From Gymnorhina tibicen (taxonomy: Eukaryota; Chordata; Aves; Passeriformes; Artamidae), in contig VXAZ01008004.1 of assembly GCA_013399875.1 (NCBI GenBank), positions 1 through 64,000 on the forward strand: a stretch of 64,000 bases of DNA. The letters are read 5' to 3'. The notes beneath the pieces were generated by a model. That model saw only the letters and a program-made list of their open reading frames with translations, did no database searches and was not told the origin of the DNA. The translations under genes and the position numbers were made by a program. Shown here one piece after another: positions 48,428-61,205 of the stretch; the stretch's first letter is position 1; the number at the start of each line of letters is the position of its first letter.

Positions 48428-48924
48428 TGTTGCTTTTCCCTGGTCTTAAAAAAAAGCCAAACATGGTTAAGGGAAAAAGGAGTTTTTACCTCAGTATTTA
48501 TTTAAGGATCCTTAGGTGCACCACTTCATCCAGGTGGAATGTGCCAAAATGCACACCGAAATGCACACACACAATACATTGCATTTATAGGCCTTGCAAA
48601 TTAGCATATTTATCAGAAATTCCTCAATGAGAGACTTGAATGAACCCCCCACCCCAAAGAATTTCCCCCCTGGATGGACCTCTCTTAGTTTGCAGGATGT
48701 TCTAGGGAAGACCTTGGTTAATCAGGATAGCGTAGGGTTTTCTGGCCTCTAACTGTGAGGCCTCCAGGATGTTTGGTCTCCTGGCTTAATGGAATATTGG
48801 ATCTATGCTAAGTTATCAGACTTAAGGAATTACATGTATGCTGAAAGCACTGAGGATACATAAAAGCTATATAAAAGGATATATAAAAGGTATATAAAGG
48901 AAAAGGCAAAAAGTCATCATGGCA
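48428..48924 (-). mobile_element. Solo LTR of an endogenous retrovirus, 497 bp
   Basis: On the minus strand the element starts TGCCATGATGAC and ends AAAAGCAACA, flanked by TCAGG on both sides. It has a TATA box (TATAAA, 48589-48584) and, 82-92 bases downstream, a polyadenylation signal (AATAAA, 48502-48497). About 70 bases of U5 close it. The U3 carries a tandem of CTTTTATATA units (plus coordinates 48855-48900) and a G-rich patch (complement of the C runs at 48647-48670). No internal viral region or partner LTR adjoins, so it is a solo LTR. It differs in sequence and duplication length from the LTR at 9605, so it comes from another family. The overlapping 67-codon plus frame at 48427-48630 is not a gene. 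Confidence 0.72.
48855..48900 (+). repeat. Tandem TATA-like units within the LTR
   Basis: TATATAAAAG occurs at 48868-48877 and 48880-48889, TATATAAAGG at 48891-48900, and a degenerate unit (atacataaaag) just before at 48856-48866. The spacing is 11-12 bases. Each matches the TATA-box consensus on the plus strand, opposite to the likely LTR transcription direction. Confidence 0.85.
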
Positions 48925-48929
48925 TCAGG
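48925..48929. repeat. Target-site duplication, right copy (TCAGG)
   Basis: This follows the right-end CA of the LTR and is identical to 48423-48427. Confidence 0.7.
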
Positions 48930-51169
48930 GTAGTTCTAAATTTCCACCTAGCAAGAGTAAAAAATAAAAATACCCAAAACCATAATTTTGTGCATATTTA
49001 GAAAACTTCCTTACTTTCTGTATTGTTCATCTGTTTTCACTTGACTGAGTTACTAGAGTTTTATAAACATTGTTCTTTCATGCACAGTATTTCTTTTATA
49101 GCAAGTGGTTTTTACAAATTACCACTTGAAGTTTTATTGGCACTGTACCTACGCACTTAGCTGAAGCTGAATGGAACTTTAGATGATCTGATTTAAAGAA
49201 TGAAAAGTAGGGAGAGTCTCTAGACTTTCAAATGAATTTATTAATTTTGCTTTCATCTGGATTTATTTCAGCTAGATTTATGGTTCCACTTGTAGATATA
49301 ATGACCTGAAATATAGTAAAGCAGGTTTCCCTGTAATCTTAAGAGCCAGCTGCAATTTCATTTCTTTTGCTTTTCTGCTGCCTAAACAGAAAAGCAAAAG
49401 CCTGTCTTTGGTCCTCCCTCCTCAGAAGGTAACATAATTTGCCAGCTCTGGAACAGGAAAAAATGTCACTGAAAGCATCTCCCAGAGCTCCCCAGGGCCT
49501 CTTGCAAAGCCTGGAAGCTCTTTGCTATCCCCATGGCAGGCATCTGTCTCCAGTTTGAGGCAGTATTTGCCCCTCCACTGCGGACTAGTCTGCCTGAACA
49601 GAGCAGGGGAAGGACACTGCAGGGACACCTTCCTAACCCGCAGCAGAGTCACAGAGTAGAAAGAGCTGAGAATGTGGAAGAAAATGAACTTTTAGTATGT
49701 GTGTAATTGCACAGTTCTCACAAAATCTCAGAAAAATATCCTTTGAGAGGCTTGTTATTTTTTCCCCTGCACATGTGTTCCTGCACACCAATTTTTAGCA
49801 ACTCGTGTCCTGGGAAAGAATACTATTTTGCAAATGACTTCTTAGCTGTTAAAAGAAAATATTAGAACAAATGCTGCTGTTTCACTCCGGTAGTGAACAA
49901 ATTGGTAACACAGGTCAATTTAATTTTACTGCAGATAATAGTATCATTTAGGCATTTCTTTTCTATGAAACCCTGCATGTCAGCTTGAACCTTATTTTCA
50001 TGACTGAAGTTTAGTTTTTAAAATGTTTTTGTAAAAGTGTTCTGTTCTTTACTGAGATGCCCAAGCCTAGTAATTAGTGAAATATGAAACTTGACACAAT
50101 TGCAAAGTCCCCTGTTAGTAGTATAGGCTCCTTTTTGGTGCTCTACTTGATCTTCAGTGTCACTCCAGAGTATGAACTCCTCCCTCAGTAAACTGGATTT
50201 GAACATTTTACATTAAGAGTAATTGTACTTTTTGGCCAACATGCTCTTAAGGTTGGATTAAAATTTAGTGTTAAATTATGATTTTTAAGAAGCTTATCAC
50301 TAATGAAAGCCAGTTAAGAGTTTGACACACAAAAGGCTTTATAAAGGAGATTTGTATTTCTGAAATCCACATGGAAAATAATCAAGTTAGTTCAAAAAGC
50401 TACGATAATGCATTCATTAATAATTAATCTACTATTAAACTTTACACACAATGGCTAGTGAATATTCACTTTTAATACTTCAGAGAAGAGTGCCTTTAAA
50501 AGAAAAGTCCTGGGATAAGGTTACTTAGGTAGTAGAACAAAAACTGCTGTTCTAACCTGTCAGTCTCAGAAGAGGAAATTTTGGATAAATGGATCAAGAA
50601 TAGGACAGTTTTGAGCCACCATTATGATGTAATTTTGGACTGAAACTTAGAAGAATGTTTTGACTACCAGCACCATCAGGCCTTGAAACAATCCTTCAAC
50701 AAGAAGAATGGGAGCGAGTAATCTAATGACATTCAGATACCACTGGGACGGCTACAAGAAATGACTGTAAGATACCATTGTCTGTGGTGGCCTGGAATTG
50801 GTAACTCAGAAGATCTCTTCCTGTTCTGTGTTTCTATATTGTTTTACCACCCCTCCTTATTCTGAAAAATTTTTTATTAGGAATTTACATTTATGTAAAG
50901 CAAATCCAAAGAAAATTTTGTTTTGCTGCTCAATGAAGAGGATAATCTATAGATTTGTGATATACTAAAAACAAGTTAATACCTCTTTTGCATTAACCTT
51001 CATGAAAAGATCAACTGCAAGCACACACAATTAATACCAGCAAAAAGGGATAAGATCTCACTATGTAAAAAGAAGAGAAAAGGTTACATAGTGCTTAAAT
51101 AACATAGATATTCTCGGATCATCCATGCTGATAAACTTAATTCATCTTAGGGGACTTAACAGATTAAAA
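48930..51169. other. Mostly AT-rich non-coding DNA
   Basis: A GC-richer patch at 49400-49660 carries a 76-codon minus frame with no recognisable domain. A perfect hairpin precedes it (49364-49400). The segment 50637-50850 ends in text vaguely like a CR1 3' end (agaagatctcttcctgttctg), too weak to call. Otherwise nothing is recognised. Confidence 0.55.
49364..49400. repeat. Perfect 14-bp inverted repeat, 9-nt loop
   Basis: Arms cttttgcttttctg (49364-49377) and cagaaaagcaaaag (49387-49400) are exactly complementary, with loop ctgcctaaa. Flanking bases do not extend the pairing. No T run follows in a way that would mark a terminator, and the stem is short for a microRNA precursor. It may be cruciform-forming DNA or a MITE remnant. 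Confidence 0.9.
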
Positions 51170-52220
51170 AAGACTCAGAGGGCTTAGTGGTCTTTGAAAA
51201 ATTATGGAGGATGGATGAGATGCTGGAGGAGAGAAAAAGAGCAAATGGATTGCTATTTTTAAAAGGGGTGGCAACGTATAATTTGGTTTACTTAGTTTCA
51301 CTCTCCCTATGCTAAATCTAACACTCAAAAAATAAAAGGGAGGTATATTTATTAAATTTGCAGATGTCACAAACTTGGTGAGACTGTAAATATCTTGAAG
51401 AGTGGGATTAAAATTCAGTTATGTCTCATATAGATTGAAGGGTGGTCTGGGAAAGAAAAATGACTTTTCAATAGGGACAGGTGAAAGGTATTACAGATAG
51501 GCAGATATACTCAACTGCACCAGTATGGAAGGGGATCAATTAATTAGGTAGTAATTATTCAGAGAAAGATCTCAGGGCTAAAGTGGAAAGTGATGAGTTA
51601 GCAACAAATATGCCAACAACCTTACACTGTAAAAAAGGCAAATGAGAGAACTGGGATATATGAACAACACTACAACCGACACGATAGCAAACACTTTCCT
51701 TATGTTCTTTTCAGAATCAGTGGCGGCTCAAGCAAGACTGTGTGTTCAGATTTGAGTGTCATACACGAAGGCAAAGGGATATATTTGGAAATATTTCGGA
51801 ATATAGAGACCAATCTAGAAAACATGATCTGTGAGAAAAGACTGAAAAGACTGAGATTGTTTAACTGAAAAAAAGAAAAAAAGAAAAAGAGAGAGGGAGA
51901 GGAACTGAAGAAGGGTTTTATAAACTTAAATTTTGCTGTTGCAAATGGGAGAAAAGAAACTGCTCTTCATCTCATATGGTGAATACAAGCAGAGATAATT
52001 CAGTTAAACTGCAGTAAGAAAGATTTTGTTCCAGCATCAAGGAAAAAGCAATTCAATTGGGAAGGATTAGGAAAAGACTAGATTCTGAAGTTTGAAGTAC
52101 TGGAAGTCAACTATGAAGTCATCAATCAAGAATGACAAGGATATAGTGGATTCTGTTTTGGACAATTGGGATGGACTAGATGACCTACTAAGGTCCCTTC
52201 AAACTACCTTTCTGTGATTA
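51170..52220 (+). mobile_element. Old CR1-type LINE copy with internal deletion
   Basis: The plus strand starts with a decayed RT N-terminal region (tctttgaaaaattatggagg, then agagcaaatggattgctattt and aaaaggggtgg, matching the CR1 segment before the N-Y-R-P motif). It jumps after about 51345 to the motif C region (aaatttgcagatgtcac: K-F-A-D-V at 51354-51368, with Val for the second Asp). It then runs through the CR1 ORF2 C-terminal region and 3' UTR to the family 3' end (gggatggactagatgacc at about 52168-52185, tctgtgatta at about 52211). The middle of the RT is missing. An A/G-rich expansion lies at 51866-51902. It resembles the longer CR1 lineages of turtles and crocodilians more than the young avian type at 30-32 kb. 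That comparison is from memory of the families. Confidence 0.87.
51866..51902 (+). repeat. A/G simple repeat inside the old CR1
   Basis: Units of gaaaaaaa repeated three times lead into gagagaggga. It probably grew from an A/G-rich CR1 segment by slippage. Confidence 0.8.
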
Positions 52221-55200
52221 ATAAAAAATGGTACTATTATGGGTCGATAATTTACAGGGAAACACTGTGAACCTTCAAGAATTAGAAAATCATTAAAACA
52301 CTTCATTATTTTTATTTTTTTAATTTATAGAGTCCAACAAAATATAATTAGTTTTTGTTCTTTCAACGAACATAAAAAGAAAGTATTCCATAATATATTT
52401 CCCAATTATTATACTACACATATAAGATGATCCAATACTCTTATTTTACCTGAAGAAAAGGTGATTTTACTCAGACAGCAACACTGGGTCTGATTCAGTG
52501 TGGACAGAAAAGCTGACATGAGTATGAACTTGGAAGACAAAAAATTCAGTCTGTACTGACCTAATAATAGGCTTTTGTGTTGTCTGGCCTAAAGAAATGT
52601 CAAATTTTTTAAACAAGTAAACTTTCATATTTAGTGACATGCCTAAAACAGTATTTCAGTCTCCCTGCAGTACTTTTTACGTGTTTTTTCTTTTCTCAGA
52701 ATATTTCATTTCCAAACAAATAAAATGGATTAGTTCTTAATATCCTGAAATCAAAAGGCTTATACCGACTTAGAGGATATGTATGAGCTTTCTTCTGTAG
52801 AAGTCAGTCAGTCCTATGTTTGAGAAAACTTTCAGCGATCTGGAGGCTCCCAGAGGCAGAACAGATACCAGGACTGTCCACACGGGGAACTTACTTTTAA
52901 TAAGGAAAGGTGCAAGTTTACAGTGCATTAGGCTCACTAAAGAACTCCCATGTGTGAACACTGCTAAGTGCATGGGACCATCTTCTGTTTGAGCCTACAC
53001 TGACAGATGGATGGACGAACAGAATGCATACAGATGAATCTAATTTCATTAGACAGCCAAGCTAAAAACAACTGAAAGGAAAATACAGTGACTAGATCCT
53101 GGAGTTGCCAAAGATTAAGGGCAATATGCAGGAATCATGAACCACTTCTCTTAAGATAGGAAGAAAAGAGTTATTTTTTCTGGTGTTAAAAGATTTAATG
53201 AACCACTGATCAGTGTCACTCCTTGTTAAATCAATAAGGAAAATACTGAATCACTTTACCATCGTTCACTTGTATAAGAGAATTGTGCATTCAGGCATTC
53301 ATGGACTAGAGATAGAACACTAAAGGGATTGTCTGAGACTTTTTTAATCAGCACAAAAACCCCCACATAAATAGTTAGCAAAGCTCAGTTATCTTTTAAG
53401 TGTCTTTCCTATTTCCCATAAAAGACAAGAGCCTCAAAAGTACTGCTTTTTGCTTCCTAACAAAAAAACTCCACTTACTTATTCTCTGGGTTCAACAGAA
53501 GCAGTATTTAAAAGAGTTTTAGGTATTGAAGGACCAGATATTAGCAAAGCTATTAATTTCATTTAAATTCAACATGGATATTAATGTTTTTCCAATAAAT
53601 GAGTTACACCAGGTAGCTTCAGTTAACTAACCACAGGTTTGAGTTTGTTTTTCTTTTTGTTTGATGGGATATTAGGGTTATAGTCACAAATGGCTGTTAT
53701 GGGTTTTCAAATATGAAGGAAAATTATCATAGCAGGAAAGCAGTAAAACCATAAATTGCTAGAAGTTAGCACAGAGCGTTGCTTCAGCAGTTTGGGCATT
53801 ATGCCCAATGAGACTGAGTGGCACAGAAATCTACTGCCTGTGATATGTGCTGGCAGCTGAGGGATTTAAGAGAGGCTTTTGAATGCAGCAAGGGGGAAGG
53901 CTTGTGCAGAGAGAGGGGACCAACTGAGGATACTGATGCAGGGTATGTAATGAATTACAGATACGCTTCAACTCCTTGTCTCAGGGTGACTTTTACCACC
54001 TGCTTACTCAGTATTCTGCCCCTTCGCTTTCTCCTGCCACAATAGAAATTCACACTTGCCCCAAAGGAAAATCTTTTTCTGTCAAAGTCCTTGCAGAAAA
54101 TTGCTCCTGCCACACATGCCTTCCTTCAGAGTCAGCTTCTTTAAACTCCAATTTAAATTAATATATTCTGTAATCAGCAAAATCCACTTCAAATAAACAT
54201 CTTCCTTATATCCTAGATTTCTCTACACCTGGATTTTGTCTGCTGGAGACATACAGTCTAGATATTTAATAGAGCTTTTGGTACCTTTCTGGTCATGCCA
54301 AGACTCATAATCAGCCTCTGCATCTCATTCTTTCTGTACCATACCTTTCCAAGCAGTTATTTCTCCGCACTGTTTTTCAAGTCCTTTCTTTCCCAGCTGG
54401 CAAAGTTCTTACCTTCCATTAAGAAAATGCCTTTTCTTCTTCCCATTTGCATCACTACATAATAATTTTGAATCAATTATTTCAGATCTTCCAATTCTCA
54501 ATTAAATGAAATAATCACTAGTTTTAAGAATGCTCTCTGAAAGTTAAGAAACTATTAAGCAGCATATATTGAGATTCTCACATTACCTGCAGACAAACAA
54601 GTATGCTGTGAAACAAGCCTAAGACTTGTCTCTGTCACGCTCATGAAATAGCCTTGTTCCTCTGTGGTTTCTTGCTTTCAGGTGCTAGAAAAATGTAAGA
54701 AGCTTTACTGACTTTAGATGATGTATCTGCATTTAGGAAAAATGTAGATTTAGAAATTTGAACGTGTCACATTTTCCATGTGTATATAATTTCCCATAGA
54801 CATGATTTCAGTGGTTCGTTCTTCATGAGAGTTTTCACTAAATAAACATATTTCAGCATTCTTTCTACACTTATTTCCAGTTTTTCATGTTTCTGTATCA
54901 TTGTATTAATAATGATAAATCACTAATATACTGGAATGAATCATGTTTATGTTAAAAATGCATTTCTTTTGCCTCTATGAGGAAATTTCATACTTTAAAG
55001 AATGTGAATAGGCCTTAAAAAGACATTAAAACACCATTTAAAGTGTAGACCTTGGAGTATAGCAGAGAATCCAACCTTTCTTTTCTTTTAGAAAAACTAA
55101 TGCATTTAATCAAAGGTTTGATTCTTTTTAAAGCCTCAATTTTTCTCAAATTTTCAGCGTGGTGTTAGAGCTGAAATACTGTGCGTTAGTGCTTTATGCA

Positions 55201-57599
55201 ATTCCATTGACACAGCAGACAGTTAAAATAATATCCTTTCACTTAACCACATTTAACTGAGATAAAGCAACACAAGATTTAATAGCTTCCAGCAGTTCCC
55301 AGTGATGGAGTGGCTAGCCCAGACTGCAGCAGCAGGTCACAGGTTCATTCAAAGGGCATGGTGCACATGAACCCTCTCACATGGTGGTGGGCCAAAAGTA
55401 GATTTGATATGACTTGATGCAACTACATCAAGTTACAGTTGATTATATCAGGCTTGGATTTGGCTGAAAGGTAGAGTAACAGGAAGAGACCATGTAGGAT
55501 CTACTCTAGCAGTTTTCAGCAATCCTACTATAGCCCGTGAATGAAGACCAGGATGCAACTGACATCAGCAATATTCCTCTTGCAGAGAAACACGGGAAGC
55601 AGAAGTTATATACCAAAAATTAATTACGAGTGGAAGTAACCTTAAAAACGTATTATGTACACATGGTTTCACTCAATAGCATGTCCAAAATGAAGGAAGC
55701 AATAAAATAAAACATGTAAGATCACATGTCTTATCTAAATACTGTCACTGATTGTCAAGATATATCATGTAACCAAAACATCCTGACTAGCCACACTCTT
55801 CACTGTTCAGGGCCAATGATGAGGGGGTAAGAGCAAACAGCTAAGTTATGATTACAGGGCTCAGCAGTTCCTTAAAATGCTCAGATTTTTGCCTATGTGA
55901 TGAATATTTCAGATACATCCCGCGATCTTTACATTCTTCACTGTCAAGGAGACAAGATGCATTTTGCATCTGCTAAAGATTTCTGATTGGCACATATGTT
56001 GAAAGACTAGCCCAACACTGAAAGACAGAGTGTTCTTCAAAAGCTGTAGCCATGAAATATTTATTCTTTTCTCTTTCATAGAAATGCATTTGATGACTAT
56101 ATGACATAAAGTGCCACTAATAGCTCTGGACAAAATTATATGGCTCTAAAGACTATTAAACTATTATTCTTGGAGGGTGGAAAAGGTTCTATTTGACACA
56201 TATGATCACAACAGTATTAGCAAGGCTTTGTTTACAACCTACCATGAAAAAGTGTTGTACATTATCAAGTGCATTTTGCACTGGTAAATTCAAATCTGAC
56301 AATGACAAATAGCAACAATGATATTTGTGATATATTTAGTAGGTGTTTTATCTCACAATACTTTGATTGGGATGTTTATTAATTTTTAAAACCTTTAAGT
56401 ATGCAACTAAGGGCAAGTGAATACTAATGACACTGTTCAAAATATGTTTTGTTTGTATCCAAGAGTATATATCTAGAGAGCATAGGCAAATGAATCCCCA
56501 AACATTATTTAAATCTCTGAAGTCAGCTGAAAAGCAAAGACACTCATACATACATAATGCCTAGCATGACAACCTGAAAATTATGTGAAAACAAAAAGGT
56601 TCCTTTGTAAAAGTCTAACTAAAATGTTTTTATAAAAAGAACTAGAAAGCATTGTTGGAGCATAGAAATCATCATAATATGAATTTTACATGAAAATTTG
56701 TAGGACCGCTGTATCTGAAAACATTATGAAATACTAAAAACCTTAGAAAAACTTAGAAGCCTGATATATAAATATCTGATATTAACAAGCTAAATGAATA
56801 CAGTTATCATCCTGTAGACCACATTATCTCAGTGTCCATTTACAGTCATATGCGTTTCATAAACCTCCTGCTACTGAAAATCCCTCAGTTGTATTTGCCA
56901 TTAATTGCTTGTTTCTCATTATTAGTGGATGAAGAAATGCAGTATAGTCATGCAACACTTTCTAAAATGGTCTAAAAATCCATTCCTGAAAACACAGTTT
57001 CTCTTTCTCTTACAAAGGGATAAGTGCTGTGTTAAATTCTTTTGCCAGAACAACCAGGAGAAGGGTAAAAAACATCAAGCCAAAGTAAATTACTCAGTGG
57101 CATCATGCCCAAATCAATCACAGACATCACCTTTAAATAGTGAGCTGAAACCTGCAGACTGTATTTTAATACTCATGAAGAATTTTTGTTTTGGAAAGTC
57201 ACTTTGCTTAAAAGACCTTTTAATATACTTAGGCAGTCGTTCAAATCTTGCATGTTGAGTGAAGTATACTGCTAATTATGCATATATTCACCTCTTGAAA
57301 AAAAGTAGAGGGCTGCATGAGTCTGCAGTTTAAAAATGGCATGTAACGAGGAAAGGCTATGCTACAACATGAAGTGACGGCAAATACTGCTTCCTCTTGT
57401 CCTCTGAATAGGCTGCTGGATTTGCTGTGAGTATTTTGTGAAAGGGCAACTTTGAACTACTGGAATTTGCCATGTACTTTCCTTCTTTCAAAATATCAGG
57501 CACATGTTTTAGGTTACTAAGATTTGTACACATTTAATATTAATATTTGAGGAGTAAACATGGATTTTTATTTGGCTCTATAGACTGGAAATGCATTTT
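52221..57599. other. AT-rich non-coding DNA, no gene seen
   Basis: No exon, RNA gene or repeat family is recognised. The plus strand is pyrimidine-rich around 53985-54450. The longest frame is 109 codons (56929-57258, plus), without recognisable features. Confidence 0.6.
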
Positions 57600-57980
57600 G
57601 ATGAGCAGCGTAACCACAAAATTTCATATATATATGTATGTATATATATCTGAAGTTGCTTTACTAATCTAATGTGAATTAAGTGGCATATTTCAACCAC
57701 CATCACATTTTCATGCAGAATAATAAAAGCAGGTATTTTCATCTTGCAAGGGTCTTGCAACAGTGCGTGAATGTCTTGAACAACTAAACCTAGTGTGCCT
57801 GCAACCTTGAAAAGGGAAAGGCAAAAGAAACGGTGAAAAGGATGGACAAGACAGTCTGTTCAGGAAGTTCCCTGTGAATGAGTGGTAGGAAATGTGTGTT
57901 GATCCTTACATTTCTTTATTTTTTTCTTTCTTTTTAAAATTTTATTTTTGGATTGTTGTTGTTTTGTTTTAAGAGCAAAA
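57600..57980. repeat. Simple-repeat patches (TA/TG and T-rich)
   Basis: A tatatatatgtatgtatatatat run lies at 57626-57649. A T-rich tract with c and g interruptions lies at 57912-57971 (ending attgttgttgttttgtttt). The DNA between them is ordinary. Confidence 0.75.
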
Positions 57981-60900
57981 ATGAATTAACAGAATCTGTT
58001 ATCAAGCTAAAACAGCGCAGCTAGATAGAAGACCAAGCCATGAAACTTGAGAATCACAAACTGCAAGAGAGGTTTTACTGCAGGAGGTAGGAAGCGGCCA
58101 GCTGGCCTAGCTCTTGCTTCACCAAGATACCAAACAGAAGAGTAAACAGTTATGGTTCCGTGGTGGGGATGGAGTAATTAGATATTGTATGTTTCCCTGC
58201 TGTTCTTTTTGTTTCTGCTTTCAATAAAGTACTCTTGGCTAAGCCATCTGATTCATATTTGCAAGGAGAGAAAATTAGCTGACTGAGCAACAGAAAGACT
58301 ATTTTAATTTTCCCAATTTTCTGTGTGGGAGTTTGAGTTGCTGTTTATTACTCCTGAAATTTGAGACTGGCTGTTGTTGCTGCTGCTAATCATGCAGCTA
58401 AGTGGATGACAGGGCTGGTCCGAATGCTGGTTGTGAATGATTGCTTATAAACAAGCAGGTGAAATTCAGGTAGCTGGATCAACTATAAATCCACGCAAAT
58501 ACATGAAAATACCTAGGTAACGTGGAATGTCCTTTGAGGACAGCATGATGCAACCTGACTTCTGGTGGCTGGTTCCTTTTTTACACATAAATGTGTGCTA
58601 TAATGTCTCATTTGATAATTACCTCATGAAGTTTAAGTATGTAACGTTTATTCAATTGCATAATTTATTTACTGTTTTACCAAAAGGCATTCTCTGACAA
58701 ATATCAATGTTTGTAAACCTCTATAATACTCTCAAATTTACTTTTATCTCTTATCATTTATTTAGCTGGTGACAGCTTTGTGATGTTACAGAACTTGCAT
58801 ACGAAACTCACAGTATATCTATATATATGATGAAAATCTAAATATATTTACTACTAATAAATGGTCTTCAATGACACGTAATATCTAATCTACTGATTCT
58901 GGTAATTGCTATGATATGTAGTATATACTTTAACACACTGCTTTGGATTTCTGGGTGCATGTTCAGCACTTTATCTATTCTTTTTGTAAATTTGATTTCT
59001 TGTATTGCTTCAGTCCTGCTATTTACTCTGGCAGAAGAGCAATGTGGGTGACATTGCAAAGACTCCAAAGTAAATGGAAGATTTTTCATTCCCATTGGCA
59101 TAACATCAGACATCGCTACATTGCACAGATGACTCATTTCTGTGATAACTTCAAGATTCACAGGTGGCAGCAGAACCACAATACTGGTGAAATATCTGGA
59201 TTAACAAAAAAGAAAAGAAAGAAATTCTACTTCATAGTGCCATGCTTTAGGCTATAGCAATTTTACAAAATTACTCTAATCTTGGATAAGGGAACATTAT
59301 GCTTCCTACTCGTATTGAACATTCTGTGCATTGCTTGACTCACACACTCCTCTAGAAATCTTTCCGGATGTTTGTTTTGGACTTTGTGTTGGATGAAAAC
59401 CACATGGCAAAAACTTGGTCCAGGGAAGTAGACATTGTGCTCACTGATGTAGGAAGCACTTCACAGCAGCCAAAGCAATCTACTACTGTATGTATGTTAA
59501 GTGGGCATTGCTTCAGCTGTTGTCAAGGGCTCTGAGTATCACCAGCAATTAAAACAGCCCAGCAGAAGGAAAACTGCATACTCAAACTATTGGTGCTCAT
59601 GTCCTAATGTCCACATTAGGCATTTCATGAAGAGACAATTCTAGAGGTAGATTAGTTCCATGGACTGAATGGCCAATTCAGTTGGAGTGCCTCAGGTGCA
59701 TTTTGGTGCATCTTCTAGTTTAGTTTTAATCATTTCAAGCATACTGAATTGATACTGAATATGAACCAGGTGAAGGCGAGACTCTTGCAGATAGTCACCT
59801 ATTTCTGTGACTTATCTCAAAAAATTCTATTTTTGATTCACAGTAGTCTTACTTACTTACAAAGAAAATTGCAAGGTTCTTTTATTTTTTTGCTTGCTGT
59901 GCTCATGAAGCCAGAAATACTCTGCCAGTAGCCAAACTTTTGTCTCCTTCTTCCATAATGAAGGACCTTCCTTTCTTTTATTCTTTTGCCTTTATTTTTT
60001 TAATACCAATAAATAACATGCCACAAGAAAGGCATATGCAAATTGGCAGGAATGCATCCAATGGTATGATTATACACACTTTTTGCTTTGGGAAAAACCT
60101 ATTATTGCTTACTCTGCAAAGGGCATGCTCTTAACAATATCTAACTAACATTCTCCTCTTTCATAGAGGAATAATGGGTTATAATTTAAGTCTCAGTTAA
60201 TATTTATGGTGACTGATACCATATTAGTGATAAAATCGGTAAGTCACCGCTTTTAAAGACAGCTACCCTTACTGAAATGTTTGAGTTCCTTCTACATGAA
60301 ATGAATAGTGACAACCAAGTCCCCAGTGGATTGCAAAGAGCCTCCAGAGTTTCCTCCAGTCTCTTAAAGACTTCTTATTTTCCTTTGTTTTCTTTTTGGC
60401 AGAGATTTATTAGGTGAAAAGAGCTGTCATGATATCACAATTGTGTTTATGATGGAAATGTCTTTTCAAAGATTTTCATAAAGCTCTAGACACATCTGCT
60501 GTTACCTAGATTTCTGCTCTTTCTATAGACAGATGCCCTTGATTTTGGACCTTTTATTTTTACTTTAGATTTAATAATCTGTTTTAATTTACAGAAGAAC
60601 AAGAAGAATGGGGTTACGTACATCAAAATTAATTTTCATAATTTAGCTAAGAATAAATCCATTAATTGCATTGAAGATTATTTTGAACATCAAAGTCCCA
60701 GAGTGGTATGGAAGCTTACTGAAAGCAAGCATGGGCTTGATATGTAAAGATGCAATAGTGAAAGTGCTACAGATTAAGCCTCTGATATAGTGAGATTCTT
60801 TATTCCAATTCAAGGATAATAGATGTACGGCTCAGAATGGCAAATTCTTCACCCAGAAGCAGGGAAGATATTTTCTAGCAAGTTGGAAGGGAAAAGAATA

Positions 60901-61125
60901 ATTTTGAAATCCTTATGAACCTCATTATTAAAGTGCAGTAAAAATACAATTAAACCTTGAAATGAATAGGATTTTGACCTAACTTTAGAAGTTTTCCCTT
61001 CTGATTAGCGTAAATTTTTCATGATTTAAACTTATGATAGCGATTTTTATACAACAGCTAATTTTTTCCTAAGTGTACTGGTATTTTGGGCTTCTTCATA
61101 GACAATGGACTGAATTTCAGAACAA
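57981..61125. other. AT-rich non-coding DNA, no gene seen
   Basis: Overlapping frames of 104 codons (58943-59257, plus) and 103 codons (58868-59179, minus) occupy the same DNA and neither is recognisable. A small palindrome, cctaatgtccacattagg, lies at about 59603-59620. Nothing else is seen. Confidence 0.6.
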
Positions 61126-61205
61126 ATCTCTCCCCCAAACAAAACCAAACCCAAACCATCCACCCAACCAACGAAAACTAACAAAAAACTCCATCAAACA
61201 AAAAG
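61126..61205 (+). repeat. C/A-rich low-complexity tract
   Basis: The sequence is almost all A and C on the plus strand (cccccaaacaaaaccaaaccc and onward) for about 80 bases with a few g and t. It produces a Pro/Asn/Lys-rich stretch in the 82-codon plus frame (61073-61321), which I reject as a gene. Confidence 0.8.

Noticed and set aside
50637..50850. Possible CR1 3' end on the plus strand
   Set aside because: Only a short text resembles the CR1 tail. The upstream part does not match, so it could be chance.
55305..55350. tRNA-like A box (tggctagcccag) and B box (ggttcattc), possible tRNA-derived SINE
   Set aside because: The boxes are only about 31 bases apart rather than the usual 40 or more, the B box departs from consensus, and no SINE body or tail follows.
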